NCBI GenBank assembly: GCA_031276365.1
Contig: JAISNG010000076.1
Coordinates: forward strand, 1-6,425
Source: Campylobacteraceae bacterium
GTDB taxonomy: Bacteria; Campylobacterota; Campylobacteria; Campylobacterales; Campylobacteraceae
Direction: 5' to 3'
DNA length: 6,425 nucleotides
Part shown: positions 1-6,404 of the stretch, piece by piece
Layout: each line of letters starts with the position of its first letter
Numbering within the stretch: the first letter of the stretch is position 1
Position numbers and translations under genes: made by a program
Notes under the pieces: model-generated
Told to the model about the DNA's origin: nothing
Databases searched by the model: none
What the model saw: the letters and a program-made list of their open reading frames with translations, nothing else

Positions 1-720
1 GCCTGCAAGGAGCGCGGCATCCCCATACGTATTGGCGTAAATGGCGGCAGTTTGGAAAAGGAGTTTGAGCAAAAATACGGCGCAACGCCAAAAGGTATGG
101 TAGAATCCGCGCTTTACAATATAAAATATCTTGAGGATTTGGACTTTACGGATATAAAAATTTCATTGAAAGCAAGCGACGCGGCAAGGACGGTTGAGGC
201 TTACAGGATGTTAAGAGTATTGACGGAGTATCCGTTTCATCTTGGCGTTACGGAAGCAGGTACGCTGTTTCATTCCACTATCAAATCATCAATCGCGCTT
301 GGCACACTTTTGCTTGAGGGTATCGGCGATACGATGAGGGTTTCTATAACGGGCGAACTTGAAGAGGAGATAAGGGTAGCCAGAGCTATATTAAAAGACA
401 GCGGCAGGACAAAAGAGGGCGTAAATATCGTATCTTGTCCTACATGCGGGCGCATTGAGGCTGATTTGGTGAGCGCCGTTAGAACGATAGAGGCAAAAAC
501 TGCACATATAAAAGCGCCTTTGAATATCTCCGTCATGGGCTGTGTTGTAAATGCAATAGGCGAAGCGAAAGAGGCGGATGTGGCGATAGCATACGGCAAG
601 GGAAATGGACTTATCATAAAAAAGGGCGAAATTATCGCAAAACTTGAGGAGAAAAATTTGGTTGAGAGATTTTTAAAAGAGGTAGAAGCAGAAGCGGCAA
701 AGGAGAGAAATAATGACTGA
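1..720 (+). CDS. ispG: 4-hydroxy-3-methylbut-2-enyl diphosphate synthase (flavodoxin/ferredoxin), 5'-truncated by window edge
   Basis: IspG (GcpE) is the cytosolic iron-sulphur enzyme that reductively converts 2-C-methyl-D-erythritol 2,4-cyclodiphosphate to HMBPP, the penultimate step of the MEP isoprenoid pathway. The open frame enters at base 1 (ACKERGIPIRIGVNGGSLE) and gives 239 residues, so roughly 115-130 N-terminal residues, most of the first half of the TIM barrel, lie outside the window. Conserved landmarks are GVNGGSLE, DIKISLKAS, LGVTEAG and GIGDTMRVS. The C-terminal 4Fe-4S domain shows SCPTCGR, with cysteines encoded at 436-438 and 445-447, then MGCVVNAIGEA, with the third cysteine at 541-543 and the cluster-ligand glutamate at 562-564. 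All four cluster ligands known for the family are present, so the enzyme should be active. Many bacteria have NGPGEA where this protein has NAIGEA; I take that as a lineage trait. The stop TGA overlaps the dnaB start by 8 bp. Confidence 0.97.
   Translation, partial: ACKERGIPIRIGVNGGSLEKEFEQKYGATPKGMVESALYNIKYLEDLDFTDIKISLKASDAARTVEAYRMLRVLTEYPFHLGVTEAGTLFHSTIKSSIALGTLLLEGIGDTMRVSITGELEEEIRVARAILKDSGRTKEGVNIVSCPTCGRIEADLVSAVRTIEAKTAHIKAPLNISVMGCVVNAIGEAKEADVAIAYGKGNGLIIKKGEIIAKLEEKNLVERFLKEVEAEAAKERNND
699..705 (+). promoter_or_regulatory. Shine-Dalgarno sequence of dnaB
   Basis: AAAGGAG lies inside the last codons of ispG, 7 bases before the ATG at 713. It fixes the dnaB start, and with the 8-bp ATGACTGA overlap it implies translational coupling of dnaB to ispG. 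Confidence 0.75.
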
Positions 721-2113
721 ACTGCATAATATAAACATGGAGCGTTCAATCCTAAGCTCTATTATTTTTAATCCAATGCTTTTTGAAGATGTGTCTGCAA
801 AGTTAAATCCGATTGATTTTTATCTGCCAGCTCACAGACATATATTTTCCGCTATGCTTGAGTGTGAAAGAGCGGATTTGCCGATAGATGAAGAGTTTTT
901 GAAAAAAACGCTAAATCAAAACGGCACGTTTGACGAGCAGGCGATGCTTGATATTTTATCTACGAATTGGATTCCAAATATTGGCGCATACGTTCAGGAG
1001 TTGAAAGAAAAATCCATCAAAAGACAGCTTGTAGCGCTCACGGGAGCTATCAATGATATAACTGTAGAGAGAGATTTGCCCGCGCGCGAAGTTGTGGATA
1101 CCGTTCAGCAAAAGCTTTATCAAATCATGCAAGAATCAGGCGAAAGGGAGTTTAGAGAATCTCCCGAAATGACGCGCTCCACGATAGAACACATCAAAGA
1201 GATGAAAGCCAGAGGCAACGCGATGATTACGGGGCTTGACGTGGGATTTTTTCAGTTAAATAAACTCACGACAGGTTTTAATAACGGTGATTTTATCGTC
1301 ATAGCCGCGCGTCCGTCTATGGGCAAAACAGCCTTTTGTCTTAGTATCGCGGGACATTGTCTTAACAATAACAACGGCGTTGCGATATTTTCTCTGGAGA
1401 TGCCCGCAGAACAGCTCATGTTAAGAATGCTCAGCGCAAAAACGTCCATACCGCTTCAAAATCTCAAAGTCGGCAACCTTGAAGATGATGAGTGGACAAG
1501 GCTTTCTGATGCCGCCGATGAGTTTTCAAGAAGGAAGTTTTTCGTAAACGACCAAGGCAATATCAATATTCATCAAGTGCGCGCACAGCTTAGAAAACTA
1601 AAGATGAAACACCCCGAAATTTCACTCTGCGTTATAGATTATCTACAGCTTATGACGGGCGGCGGCAGTAAAGAGCGGCATTTGGAAGTGAGCGAAATCA
1701 GCCGCGGATTGAAACTTTTGGCGCGCGAGCTTAATATGCCTGTTATCGCGCTTTCGCAGTTAAACAGAAGTCTTGAAAACAGAGATGATAAAAGACCGAT
1801 GTTGAGCGATTTGAGAGAATCAGGCGCGATTGAGCAGGATGCGGATATTATACTTTTTGTTTACAGAGGCGATATTTACAAGGAGCGCGAAGATAAAGAG
1901 CGCGAAGAGAAGGCGAAAAAGGACGGCAAAGAGTACAAAAGTACATTTGTCAAAAAGGAAGTTGAAGATGTGGAGATACTTATCGGTAAAAATAGAAACG
2001 GTCCGATAGGCACAGTAGAGGTTCAGTTTCATAAAAAATATACGAAATTTTTAGATAAATTCAGCGGTGAAAGCGAACAGGCATATACTATCAGCAAGAT
2101 AGATTTGGGTTAA
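713..2113 (+). CDS. dnaB: Replicative DNA helicase DnaB
   Basis: DnaB is the hexameric 5'-3' helicase that unwinds DNA at the replication fork and recruits primase. The product is 466 residues, the usual length, and there is no intein. The N-terminal DnaB domain spans about 5-105 (NMERSILSSIIFNP; HRHIFSAM). A linker helix leads to the RecA-like ATPase domain from about 172. Visible motifs are Walker A ARPSMGKTAF (199-208, K205), the catalytic-glutamate motif FSLEM (226-230), Walker B LCVIDYLQLM (305-314), SQLNRS (348-353), DLRESGAIEQDAD (366-378) and KNRNG (426-430), whose arginine fits the arginine-finger position. A highly charged insertion, about 389-418, separates VYRGD from DVEILIGKNRNG. 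From memory, H. pylori DnaB also has an insertion in this region. The ATG at 713 is supported by a good Shine-Dalgarno and by an N-terminus matching the family. The stop is 7 bp before the comEC GTG. No dnaC-like loader gene is seen. Confidence 0.98.
   Translation: MTELHNINMERSILSSIIFNPMLFEDVSAKLNPIDFYLPAHRHIFSAMLECERADLPIDEEFLKKTLNQNGTFDEQAMLDILSTNWIPNIGAYVQELKEKSIKRQLVALTGAINDITVERDLPAREVVDTVQQKLYQIMQESGEREFRESPEMTRSTIEHIKEMKARGNAMITGLDVGFFQLNKLTTGFNNGDFIVIAARPSMGKTAFCLSIAGHCLNNNNGVAIFSLEMPAEQLMLRMLSAKTSIPLQNLKVGNLEDDEWTRLSDAADEFSRRKFFVNDQGNINIHQVRAQLRKLKMKHPEISLCVIDYLQLMTGGGSKERHLEVSEISRGLKLLARELNMPVIALSQLNRSLENRDDKRPMLSDLRESGAIEQDADIILFVYRGDIYKEREDKEREEKAKKDGKEYKSTFVKKEVEDVEILIGKNRNGPIGTVEVQFHKKYTKFLDKFSGESEQAYTISKIDLG
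1883..1912 (+). repeat. 15-bp tandem duplication inside dnaB insertion
   Basis: Two adjacent 15-base units, 1883-1897 and 1898-1912, match at 13 of 15 positions and encode EREDK then EREEK (DnaB residues 391-400). The repeat is in frame and lies in the charged insertion between the VYRGD and GKNRNG blocks. It looks like a slippage-type expansion of a surface helix. Confidence 0.7.
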
Positions 2114-2120
2114 AAACCCA
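2106..2120 (+). other. Inverted repeat over dnaB stop and before comEC start
   Basis: TGGGTT (2106-2111), an AAA loop and AACCCA (2115-2120) form a perfect 6-bp stem containing the TAA stop of dnaB and ending one base before the comEC GTG at 2121. No U-tract follows, so it is not a classical intrinsic terminator. It occupies the place where a comEC ribosome binding site should be and could lower comEC translation, or it may be chance. The symmetry is seen directly; the role is inference. Confidence 0.4.
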
Positions 2121-3389
2121 GTGAAGCCGCATCTGCCGCTGTTTCAACGCAGATTTGAGATAAGTGCGGCGGCAGTTTTTATATTTGTGATTTTTTGTGC
2201 AAATATCACTTTTAAATATGTTGATTTTTTAAAGTTCAAAAGCTATACATGGGCGACATTTCGCGGAGAAATCATCAATATTATACCTCTTAGCGCGAAA
2301 GACGGCAGAAGTTACAGAAGAGTTTATATTAAAAATGACGATGGAATCACACTCGCAATAGCTTATTTTGCCAAAGACGAATTCAAGAAAAACATGCGCG
2401 CAGGATTTCGCGTTAAAACAGAAGAGGTCGGGTTTTTGTCGTTTTTAGAGCGCAGATTTTATGCGCAGGGAGTTTTGGTATGGGCAAATGAAGCTAAAGA
2501 AGACAAGTTAAGAGACAGGATTTTTCATCTTATAGCGTCTCAACATAATGAAAATCTTACAAAAGAGTTGTTCGGCGCGTTGTTTTTGGCTCTTCCGATA
2601 TCAAAAGAGTTAAGAGATGAGGTGCAGATTTTAGGTTCGGCACATATAATCGCCATAAGCGGATTTCATCTTGGTATAATATTTGGTTTTTTGTATGCGG
2701 TTTTAGGCTTTTTCTACCGCTTTTTTCAAAACAGATATTTTCCGTACCGCAATGCGCGCTGGGATATCTCGCTTATCATATTTGCAATACTCGGCGTCTA
2801 TTTGTGGCTCATTGATATGACGCCGTCGTTTTTGCGCTCTTATGTTATGGGGGCGGCGGCGTTTTTATTTTTGTGGCGCGGTATAAATGCGCTCAATTTT
2901 GACGTGCTTTTTCTCTGTGCTGCATTTCTCATAAGCCTTTTTCCGCATCTTGCTTTCAATGTAGGTTTTATACTCTCATGTTTTGGCGTATTTTTTATAT
3001 TTGTGTATGTGCGTCATTTCGCAGACAAGTTTAAAGTTTGGCAAAGCGCGGTAATTATTAATTTCTGGCTCTTTTTTGCGATGAATCCATTGGTGCATTA
3101 CTGGTTTGGAACACTGAGTTTTGCGCAGTTTGCATGTATACCGCTAAGCTTGCTGTTTGTAGTTTTTTATCCTGTTGAGGTGATATTGCATGTGATAGGA
3201 CAAGGTGCGATGCTTGATAGTTTTATCATAAAACTTTTGAGCCTGAAATCTCAAAGTATAGATATAAAAACTCCGTTATGGCTGCTCGTTTGCTACATCG
3301 CTTGTTCGTTTGGCGCTATGCGAAGCAAAGTCTTTATGCTGCCGCTTGCTGTTTTGGGCGGCGGCTTCTTTCTTTTTTTGATGGACTGA
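2121..3389 (+). CDS. comEC: ComEC/Rec2-family DNA-uptake channel protein (short form)
   Basis: ComEC is the inner-membrane channel that carries single-stranded DNA into the cytoplasm during natural transformation. The product has 422 residues. There is one membrane segment at about 12-30, then a soluble region of about 45-125 matching the N-terminal ComEC domain in position. The multi-spanning Competence domain starts near 145, with the hallmark SAHIIAISGFHLGI (173-186; the family norm is close to HLLAISGLHIGL) and TPSFLRSYVMG (234-244), then about eight hydrophobic segments to residue 421. The C-terminal metallo-beta-lactamase-like domain of longer ComEC proteins is absent. The short form is what I recall for H. 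pylori ComE3 and relatives, so this is probably not a truncation. The GTG start is the only plausible one: the upstream frame is closed by TAG at 2100 and later starts fall within the first membrane segment. No clear Shine-Dalgarno is present, so translation may depend on dnaB read-through coupling. Residues 386-422 are encoded by DNA that also encodes the YihY tail on the other strand. Confidence 0.9.
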   Translation: MKPHLPLFQRRFEISAAAVFIFVIFCANITFKYVDFLKFKSYTWATFRGEIINIIPLSAKDGRSYRRVYIKNDDGITLAIAYFAKDEFKKNMRAGFRVKTEEVGFLSFLERRFYAQGVLVWANEAKEDKLRDRIFHLIASQHNENLTKELFGALFLALPISKELRDEVQILGSAHIIAISGFHLGIIFGFLYAVLGFFYRFFQNRYFPYRNARWDISLIIFAILGVYLWLIDMTPSFLRSYVMGAAAFLFLWRGINALNFDVLFLCAAFLISLFPHLAFNVGFILSCFGVFFIFVYVRHFADKFKVWQSAVIINFWLFFAMNPLVHYWFGTLSFAQFACIPLSLLFVVFYPVEVILHVIGQGAMLDSFIIKLLSLKSQSIDIKTPLWLLVCYIACSFGAMRSKVFMLPLAVLGGGFFLFLMD

Positions 3390-4169
3390 ATTTAAAAGAT
3401 AGCAGATTTTCACGCCGTATAAAAATATCACCCATGAGATATATACCCATACAAATAAAAATAGTATTACACTAAAAGGTCCGTAAATCGTTTGATATAT
3501 TTGATTGTTCGCTGCATAAAGTACAAAAAGAGTTTTTGATATATACCATATAAACGATGCCAAAAATGACGAAGCTGCGCCTGCTCTGAAAGATATTTTG
3601 ACGCTTGAGGATATCATATAGACAGTGAAAAACAGCGCCCAAACGACAAGATACGGAAATATCTCCAAGATATTTAATCCAAGTCCGTAATCGTCCAAAA
3701 ATTTCTGCATGATTGTAGAGAGATAAAATGAAACACCAAGCAGTATCGGAGCAAGCGTTATAAGCGTCCAATATGATGAGAGCGACTGCCAAAACGAACG
3801 CGGCGATATGCGCATGATTTTGTTGAAAATGACTTCGTAATCTCTGAAAAAAAGTACGGAGACGATGAGCATGGTTACAAAACCAAATATCCCCATTTGC
3901 GTCGTGTTTCCTAGAAATTTGTCTATATATTCGGAGATGACGTTTGGATTTGATGGCGAAAGAGAGTTGAATATAAACCCTTTTATCGTATTGTAGTGCT
4001 TTTCAAAGCTCGGCAGTTTTGTAACGATAGAAAATGTCAAAAGCAAAACGGGAATGACGGAGAGTATCGTGTGAAAACTAAGACTTGAGGCGTATGTCAT
4101 CAAATCCTTGTCATTTATACGCAAAATAAGTTTCCAAATTTCTTTGCACTTTTGCGCGAACTGCTTCAT
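3276..4169 (-). CDS. yihY: YihY/UPF0761 family inner-membrane protein
   Basis: This polytopic membrane protein belongs to the YihY/virulence factor BrkB family. It is often labelled ribonuclease BN, a historical misassignment (true RNase BN is RNase Z/ElaC). Its molecular function is unknown. From the ATG at 4169 it has 297 residues. Six hydrophobic segments lie at about 31-50, 91-108, 132-152, 170-189, 198-219 and 231-255. Family signatures are YASSLSFHTILSVIPVLLL near the N-terminus and YGPFSVILFLFVWVYISWV in the last segments. After residue 258 the protein becomes a basic, hydrophilic, probably cytoplasmic tail (HQKKKEAAAQNSKRQHK onward), encoded almost entirely within the comEC overlap. 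A TTG directly precedes the ATG (4172-4170) and would add one residue. I prefer the ATG, which overlaps the glcD TGA by one base (TGATG) and has GGGG at 4181-4178, 8 bases upstream. It is the last gene of the - strand operon. Confidence 0.92.
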   Translation of the reverse strand: MKQFAQKCKEIWKLILRINDKDLMTYASSLSFHTILSVIPVLLLTFSIVTKLPSFEKHYNTIKGFIFNSLSPSNPNVISEYIDKFLGNTTQMGIFGFVTMLIVSVLFFRDYEVIFNKIMRISPRSFWQSLSSYWTLITLAPILLGVSFYLSTIMQKFLDDYGLGLNILEIFPYLVVWALFFTVYMISSSVKISFRAGAASSFLASFIWYISKTLFVLYAANNQIYQTIYGPFSVILFLFVWVYISWVIFLYGVKICYLLNSVHQKKKEAAAQNSKRQHKDFASHSAKRTSDVANEQP

Positions 4170-5557
4170 CAATCAAGCCCCATTTTGTAAGGGTTTAGTA
4201 TATTATTTGGGTCAAACGCTCTTTTGATGGAGCGGAAAAGATTCATTTCGCTTGACGTAAAAGCCAGACGCATGAACGGCGCTTTTGAGATGCCTATGCC
4301 ATGTTCTCCGCTTAACGTGCCGCCAAGTTTTATCGCCGCTTTAAAAATCTCTTCAATAGCCTTGTGCCCAATCTCTATCTGCTTTTCGTCGCTGCCGTCC
4401 ACCATAACATTTGTATGAACATTGCCGTCTCCGGTGTGTCCAAAACATGGAATCAAAACGCCGTATTTTTTAGAGATTTCATCTATTGCGTCAAGTAGTT
4501 CGGGCAGTTTACTGCGAGGCACCGTAACATCTTCATTTAGTTTTTTACTTCCGTATATCGTGATGCTTTGAGAACAATTCCGCCTTGCAAACCACAAATC
4601 TTTCGCTTCGCTCTCATCTTTCGCAATTTTAAATTCACTACATCCGTTTGCCCTGAAAACTTCGTCTATTTTTTTCATCTGCTCATCCAAAAGAGCAGGT
4701 ATGCCTGCATCCGCATCGGTTATGAGTATAGCGCCCGCATCTACAGGAAGCCCCTTGTGAAATCTCTGTTCTACGGCTTTGATGCTTAGATTGTCTAAAA
4801 ACTCCATGGCAACGGGTGTTATACCCTCTGCAAAAGTTTTATAAACAGCGCTCATAGCATGTTTTACGCTTGGAAAAACGCCGAAAGCTGTTTTTATAAA
4901 TTTCGGTTTTGATATGAGTTTGACGGTTATTTCCGTAATAACGGCAAGAGTGCCTTCGCTCGCGATTAAAATGCCCGCGATATTGTATCCTGCTACATCC
5001 TTAATCGTGCGTTTGCCCGCTCTGATTATCTCTCCGCTTGGCAATACCGCGCGCAAAGCCATAACATAATCTTTTGTGATGCCGTATTTTGCCGCTCTCA
5101 TGCCGCCGGCATTTTCACTCACATTGCCGCCTATCGTAGAGTGCTCTTCGCTTGCAGGGTCAGGAGGGTAAAAAAGCCCTTTTGCCTCTGCTGCTTTTTG
5201 CAAATCCATATTGATAACGCCGGGCTGAACTACGGCTACCATATTGTCCATATCAATTTCTAGGATTTTATTCATATGTTTTTCAAAAGCGAGGATAATC
5301 CCGCCCTTTACGCCCAAAGAGCCGCCTGTAAATCCGCTTCCCGCACCTCTTGGTATGATAACAAGCCTCTTTTCATTGCAATAATGCAAGATTTCGCTCA
5401 CATCTTTTTCATTGCGCGGAAATATCACGCAGTCCGGCTCATATCTGGTTCTTGTAGCATCATACGAATAGGCTATCAGATGCGCTTTGTCTGTGTAGAT
5501 ATTGTCAGCTCCGACGACACCGCCCAAAGCTTTTATGTGCAAAGCGTCAAGGCTCAT
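4169..5557 (-). CDS. glcD: FAD-linked oxidase, GlcD family (glycolate / D-lactate dehydrogenase-like)
   Basis: This flavoprotein is of the vanillyl-alcohol-oxidase superfold and probably oxidises a 2-hydroxy acid (glycolate or D-lactate), passing electrons to the respiratory chain at the membrane face. It has 462 residues, normal for GlcD. The FAD-binding domain (about 35-215) shows PRGAGSGFTGG (69-79), QPGV (111-114), DPASEEHSTIGGNVSENAGG (133-152) and GYNIAGILIASEGTL (190-204). The FAD-oxidase C-terminal domain (about 220-458) contains DVTVPRSKLPEL (343-354), GHTGDGNVH (373-381) and SGEHGIG (416-422). H374, H381, E418 and H419 fit the metal and substrate site known in D-2-hydroxyacid dehydrogenases. 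FDPNNILNPYKM ends the domain. No glcE- or glcF-like partner lies beside it, so a complete three-subunit glycolate oxidase is not shown, and D-lactate or another substrate is equally possible. The ATG overlaps the upstream stop (ATGA, 5557-5554); a weak AGG at 5566-5564 sits 6 bases upstream. The operon is with the PgbA_N-domain gene and yihY. Confidence 0.92.
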   Translation of the reverse strand: MSLDALHIKALGGVVGADNIYTDKAHLIAYSYDATRTRYEPDCVIFPRNEKDVSEILHYCNEKRLVIIPRGAGSGFTGGSLGVKGGIILAFEKHMNKILEIDMDNMVAVVQPGVINMDLQKAAEAKGLFYPPDPASEEHSTIGGNVSENAGGMRAAKYGITKDYVMALRAVLPSGEIIRAGKRTIKDVAGYNIAGILIASEGTLAVITEITVKLISKPKFIKTAFGVFPSVKHAMSAVYKTFAEGITPVAMEFLDNLSIKAVEQRFHKGLPVDAGAILITDADAGIPALLDEQMKKIDEVFRANGCSEFKIAKDESEAKDLWFARRNCSQSITIYGSKKLNEDVTVPRSKLPELLDAIDEISKKYGVLIPCFGHTGDGNVHTNVMVDGSDEKQIEIGHKAIEEIFKAAIKLGGTLSGEHGIGISKAPFMRLAFTSSEMNLFRSIKRAFDPNNILNPYKMGLD

Positions 5558-6291
5558 TTTACGCCTAAAAGATGCTTATAATATCCACTGTAGTCTATGA
5601 TTTCTTTGTTGCCGAGTACAAGAGGTGAAGTTTTGACATTGTCCGATATACGGCTGTAAAAAGGCACGATAGTAAGGTCGCTGACAAGAGGCATTTTGAA
5701 AGCTTTTACCACTTTAAACGAAATGCAGTCCACAAAATATCCGAAATCATCCATGTTGAATGTTATAAGTCCTGCCATGTTGATACTGCACATTTCGCGG
5801 AAACGTTTTCTATCTGGATTTGGGATATATCTTTTGGCTAAAAATGCCGCTGTGATATCGGGGTGTATCCACTCCATGTCTATAAAAAAATCGGTTATTT
5901 TTTTAAACGCCTCATAATTCGGCGCTACTATGAGCGAACGCCCGTAAAGATAGTTGAGTTTGACGATATCGCCCGCTTTGGGTACAACCGATATGCGCGG
6001 AAAATTATTTTGCGCGAGGTTGTCAAAAGGGAGAAGTTCAAGCATAGCTTTTGTGCCGTTTTTGCTTGTAACTATGGCGCGGGAGATGATTAGAGACTCT
6101 TCATTGTCAAACGAATATATTACAATGCCGCTTGAACCTATCATAATAGAGGACGAATCCTCAATAACCGCCAGATTTTTTTCTACCGATATCAATGTAG
6201 TCTCATACTCGTCAAATAGAGGTTTATCGTATGCTGCAAAAACAAAAGCTATAGGTAATGATAAAAATATAAATAATCGTTGTAACAGCAA
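5554..6291 (-). CDS. Secreted PgbA N-terminal-domain protein
   Basis: This exported protein of unknown ancestral function matches the N-terminal domain of Helicobacter plasminogen-binding proteins PgbA/PgbB as I know the family. It has 245 residues. Residues 1-20 are a Sec-type signal peptide (LLQRLFIFLSLPIAFVFAA), with likely cleavage just before YDKP. Matching blocks are IMIGSSGIVIYSFD (49-62), PKAGDIVKLNYLYGRSLIVAPN (104-125), HPDITAAFLAK (143-153) and FVDCISFKVV (186-195). Two cysteines, C168 and C189, remain in the mature protein and could pair in the periplasm. H. pylori PgbA is longer, with an extra coiled-coil C-terminal half; here the protein ends soon after the domain, in ...LLGVK, with a terminal lysine. 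The start is not ATG: TTG at 6291 lies 6 bases after AAAAAAAGG (6306-6298). An ATT at 6294 or CTG at 6288 are weaker options, and a stop at 6330-6328 closes the frame upstream. It is the first gene of the - strand operon, overlapping glcD by 4 bp. Confidence 0.85.
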   Translation of the reverse strand: MLLQRLFIFLSLPIAFVFAAYDKPLFDEYETTLISVEKNLAVIEDSSSIMIGSSGIVIYSFDNEESLIISRAIVTSKNGTKAMLELLPFDNLAQNNFPRISVVPKAGDIVKLNYLYGRSLIVAPNYEAFKKITDFFIDMEWIHPDITAAFLAKRYIPNPDRKRFREMCSINMAGLITFNMDDFGYFVDCISFKVVKAFKMPLVSDLTIVPFYSRISDNVKTSPLVLGNKEIIDYSGYYKHLLGVK

Positions 6292-6297
6292 AATCTG

Positions 6298-6306
6298 CCT
6301 TTTTTT
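6298..6306 (-). promoter_or_regulatory. Shine-Dalgarno deciding the TTG start of the PgbA_N gene
   Basis: AAAAAAAGG on the - strand (6306 down to 6298) is followed by six bases and then TTG at 6291. There is no ATG or GTG in frame between the upstream stop (6330-6328) and this point, so the spacing supports TTG initiation. Confidence 0.55.
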
Positions 6307-6326
6307 ATGAATTTTAGTAAAAACGG

Positions 6327-6334
6327 ATTATACA
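6327..6334 (-). promoter_or_regulatory. Candidate -10 element for the - strand operon
   Basis: TGTATAAT on the - strand (6334 to 6327) contains a perfect TATAAT hexamer about 35 bases before the TTG start, giving a leader of roughly 30 bases. No TTGACA-like -35 is seen at 17 bp (ATCTTT is present). Upstream DNA is T-rich, which fits the weak -35 and periodic T-tracts known for Campylobacterota sigma-70 promoters. This is inferred from sequence only. Confidence 0.5.
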
Positions 6335-6398
6335 ATAATTGATTTTAAAAAAGATTGATAACATGACCTGTAACATAAAAATATAAGAAAAAATAGGT

Positions 6399-6404
6399 TA
6401 AAAT
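6399..6404 (+). promoter_or_regulatory. Weak candidate -10 for a divergent gene outside the window
   Basis: TAAAAT on the + strand follows an A/T-rich run with no -35 consensus. It would place a transcription start near 6411, heading out of the window. In such AT-rich DNA this can easily arise by chance, and the gene it would serve is not visible. Confidence 0.2.

Noticed and set aside
300..314. Sigma-54-like promoter TGGCAC...TTGCT on the + strand
   Set aside because: The GG and GC elements are separated by 9 rather than 10 bases, a spacing that abolishes sigma-54 recognition, and the site is inside ispG where it encodes conserved residues.
270..749. Open frame of 159 codons on the - strand, antisense to ispG
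   Set aside because: It lies almost wholly opposite the highly conserved IspG 4Fe-4S domain, has a low-complexity Ser/Phe/Ala-rich translation typical of antisense frames, and resembles no family I know.
1300..2113. Possible intein in dnaB
   Set aside because: DnaB is a common intein host, but the Walker A, FSLEM and Walker B blocks are uninterrupted at normal spacing and the total length is normal. The only insertion is about 30 residues with no splicing motifs.
3370..3400. Possible terminator between the convergent operons
   Set aside because: The T-rich run near 3367-3380 is coding in both genes and no GC-rich hairpin precedes it in a position that spares either frame.
3278..3475. Open frame of 65 codons on the + strand beyond the end of comEC, considered as a frameshifted comEC extension
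   Set aside because: It overlaps comEC in another frame, is opposite the yihY 3' region, and gives a Cys/Arg-rich translation without membrane segments or a ComEC-type nuclease motif.
5954..6310. Open frame of 118 codons on the + strand, antisense to the PgbA_N gene
   Set aside because: The opposite strand carries a signal peptide and conserved PgbA_N blocks over the same bases. The + strand translation has no recognisable domain and no convincing ribosome binding site.
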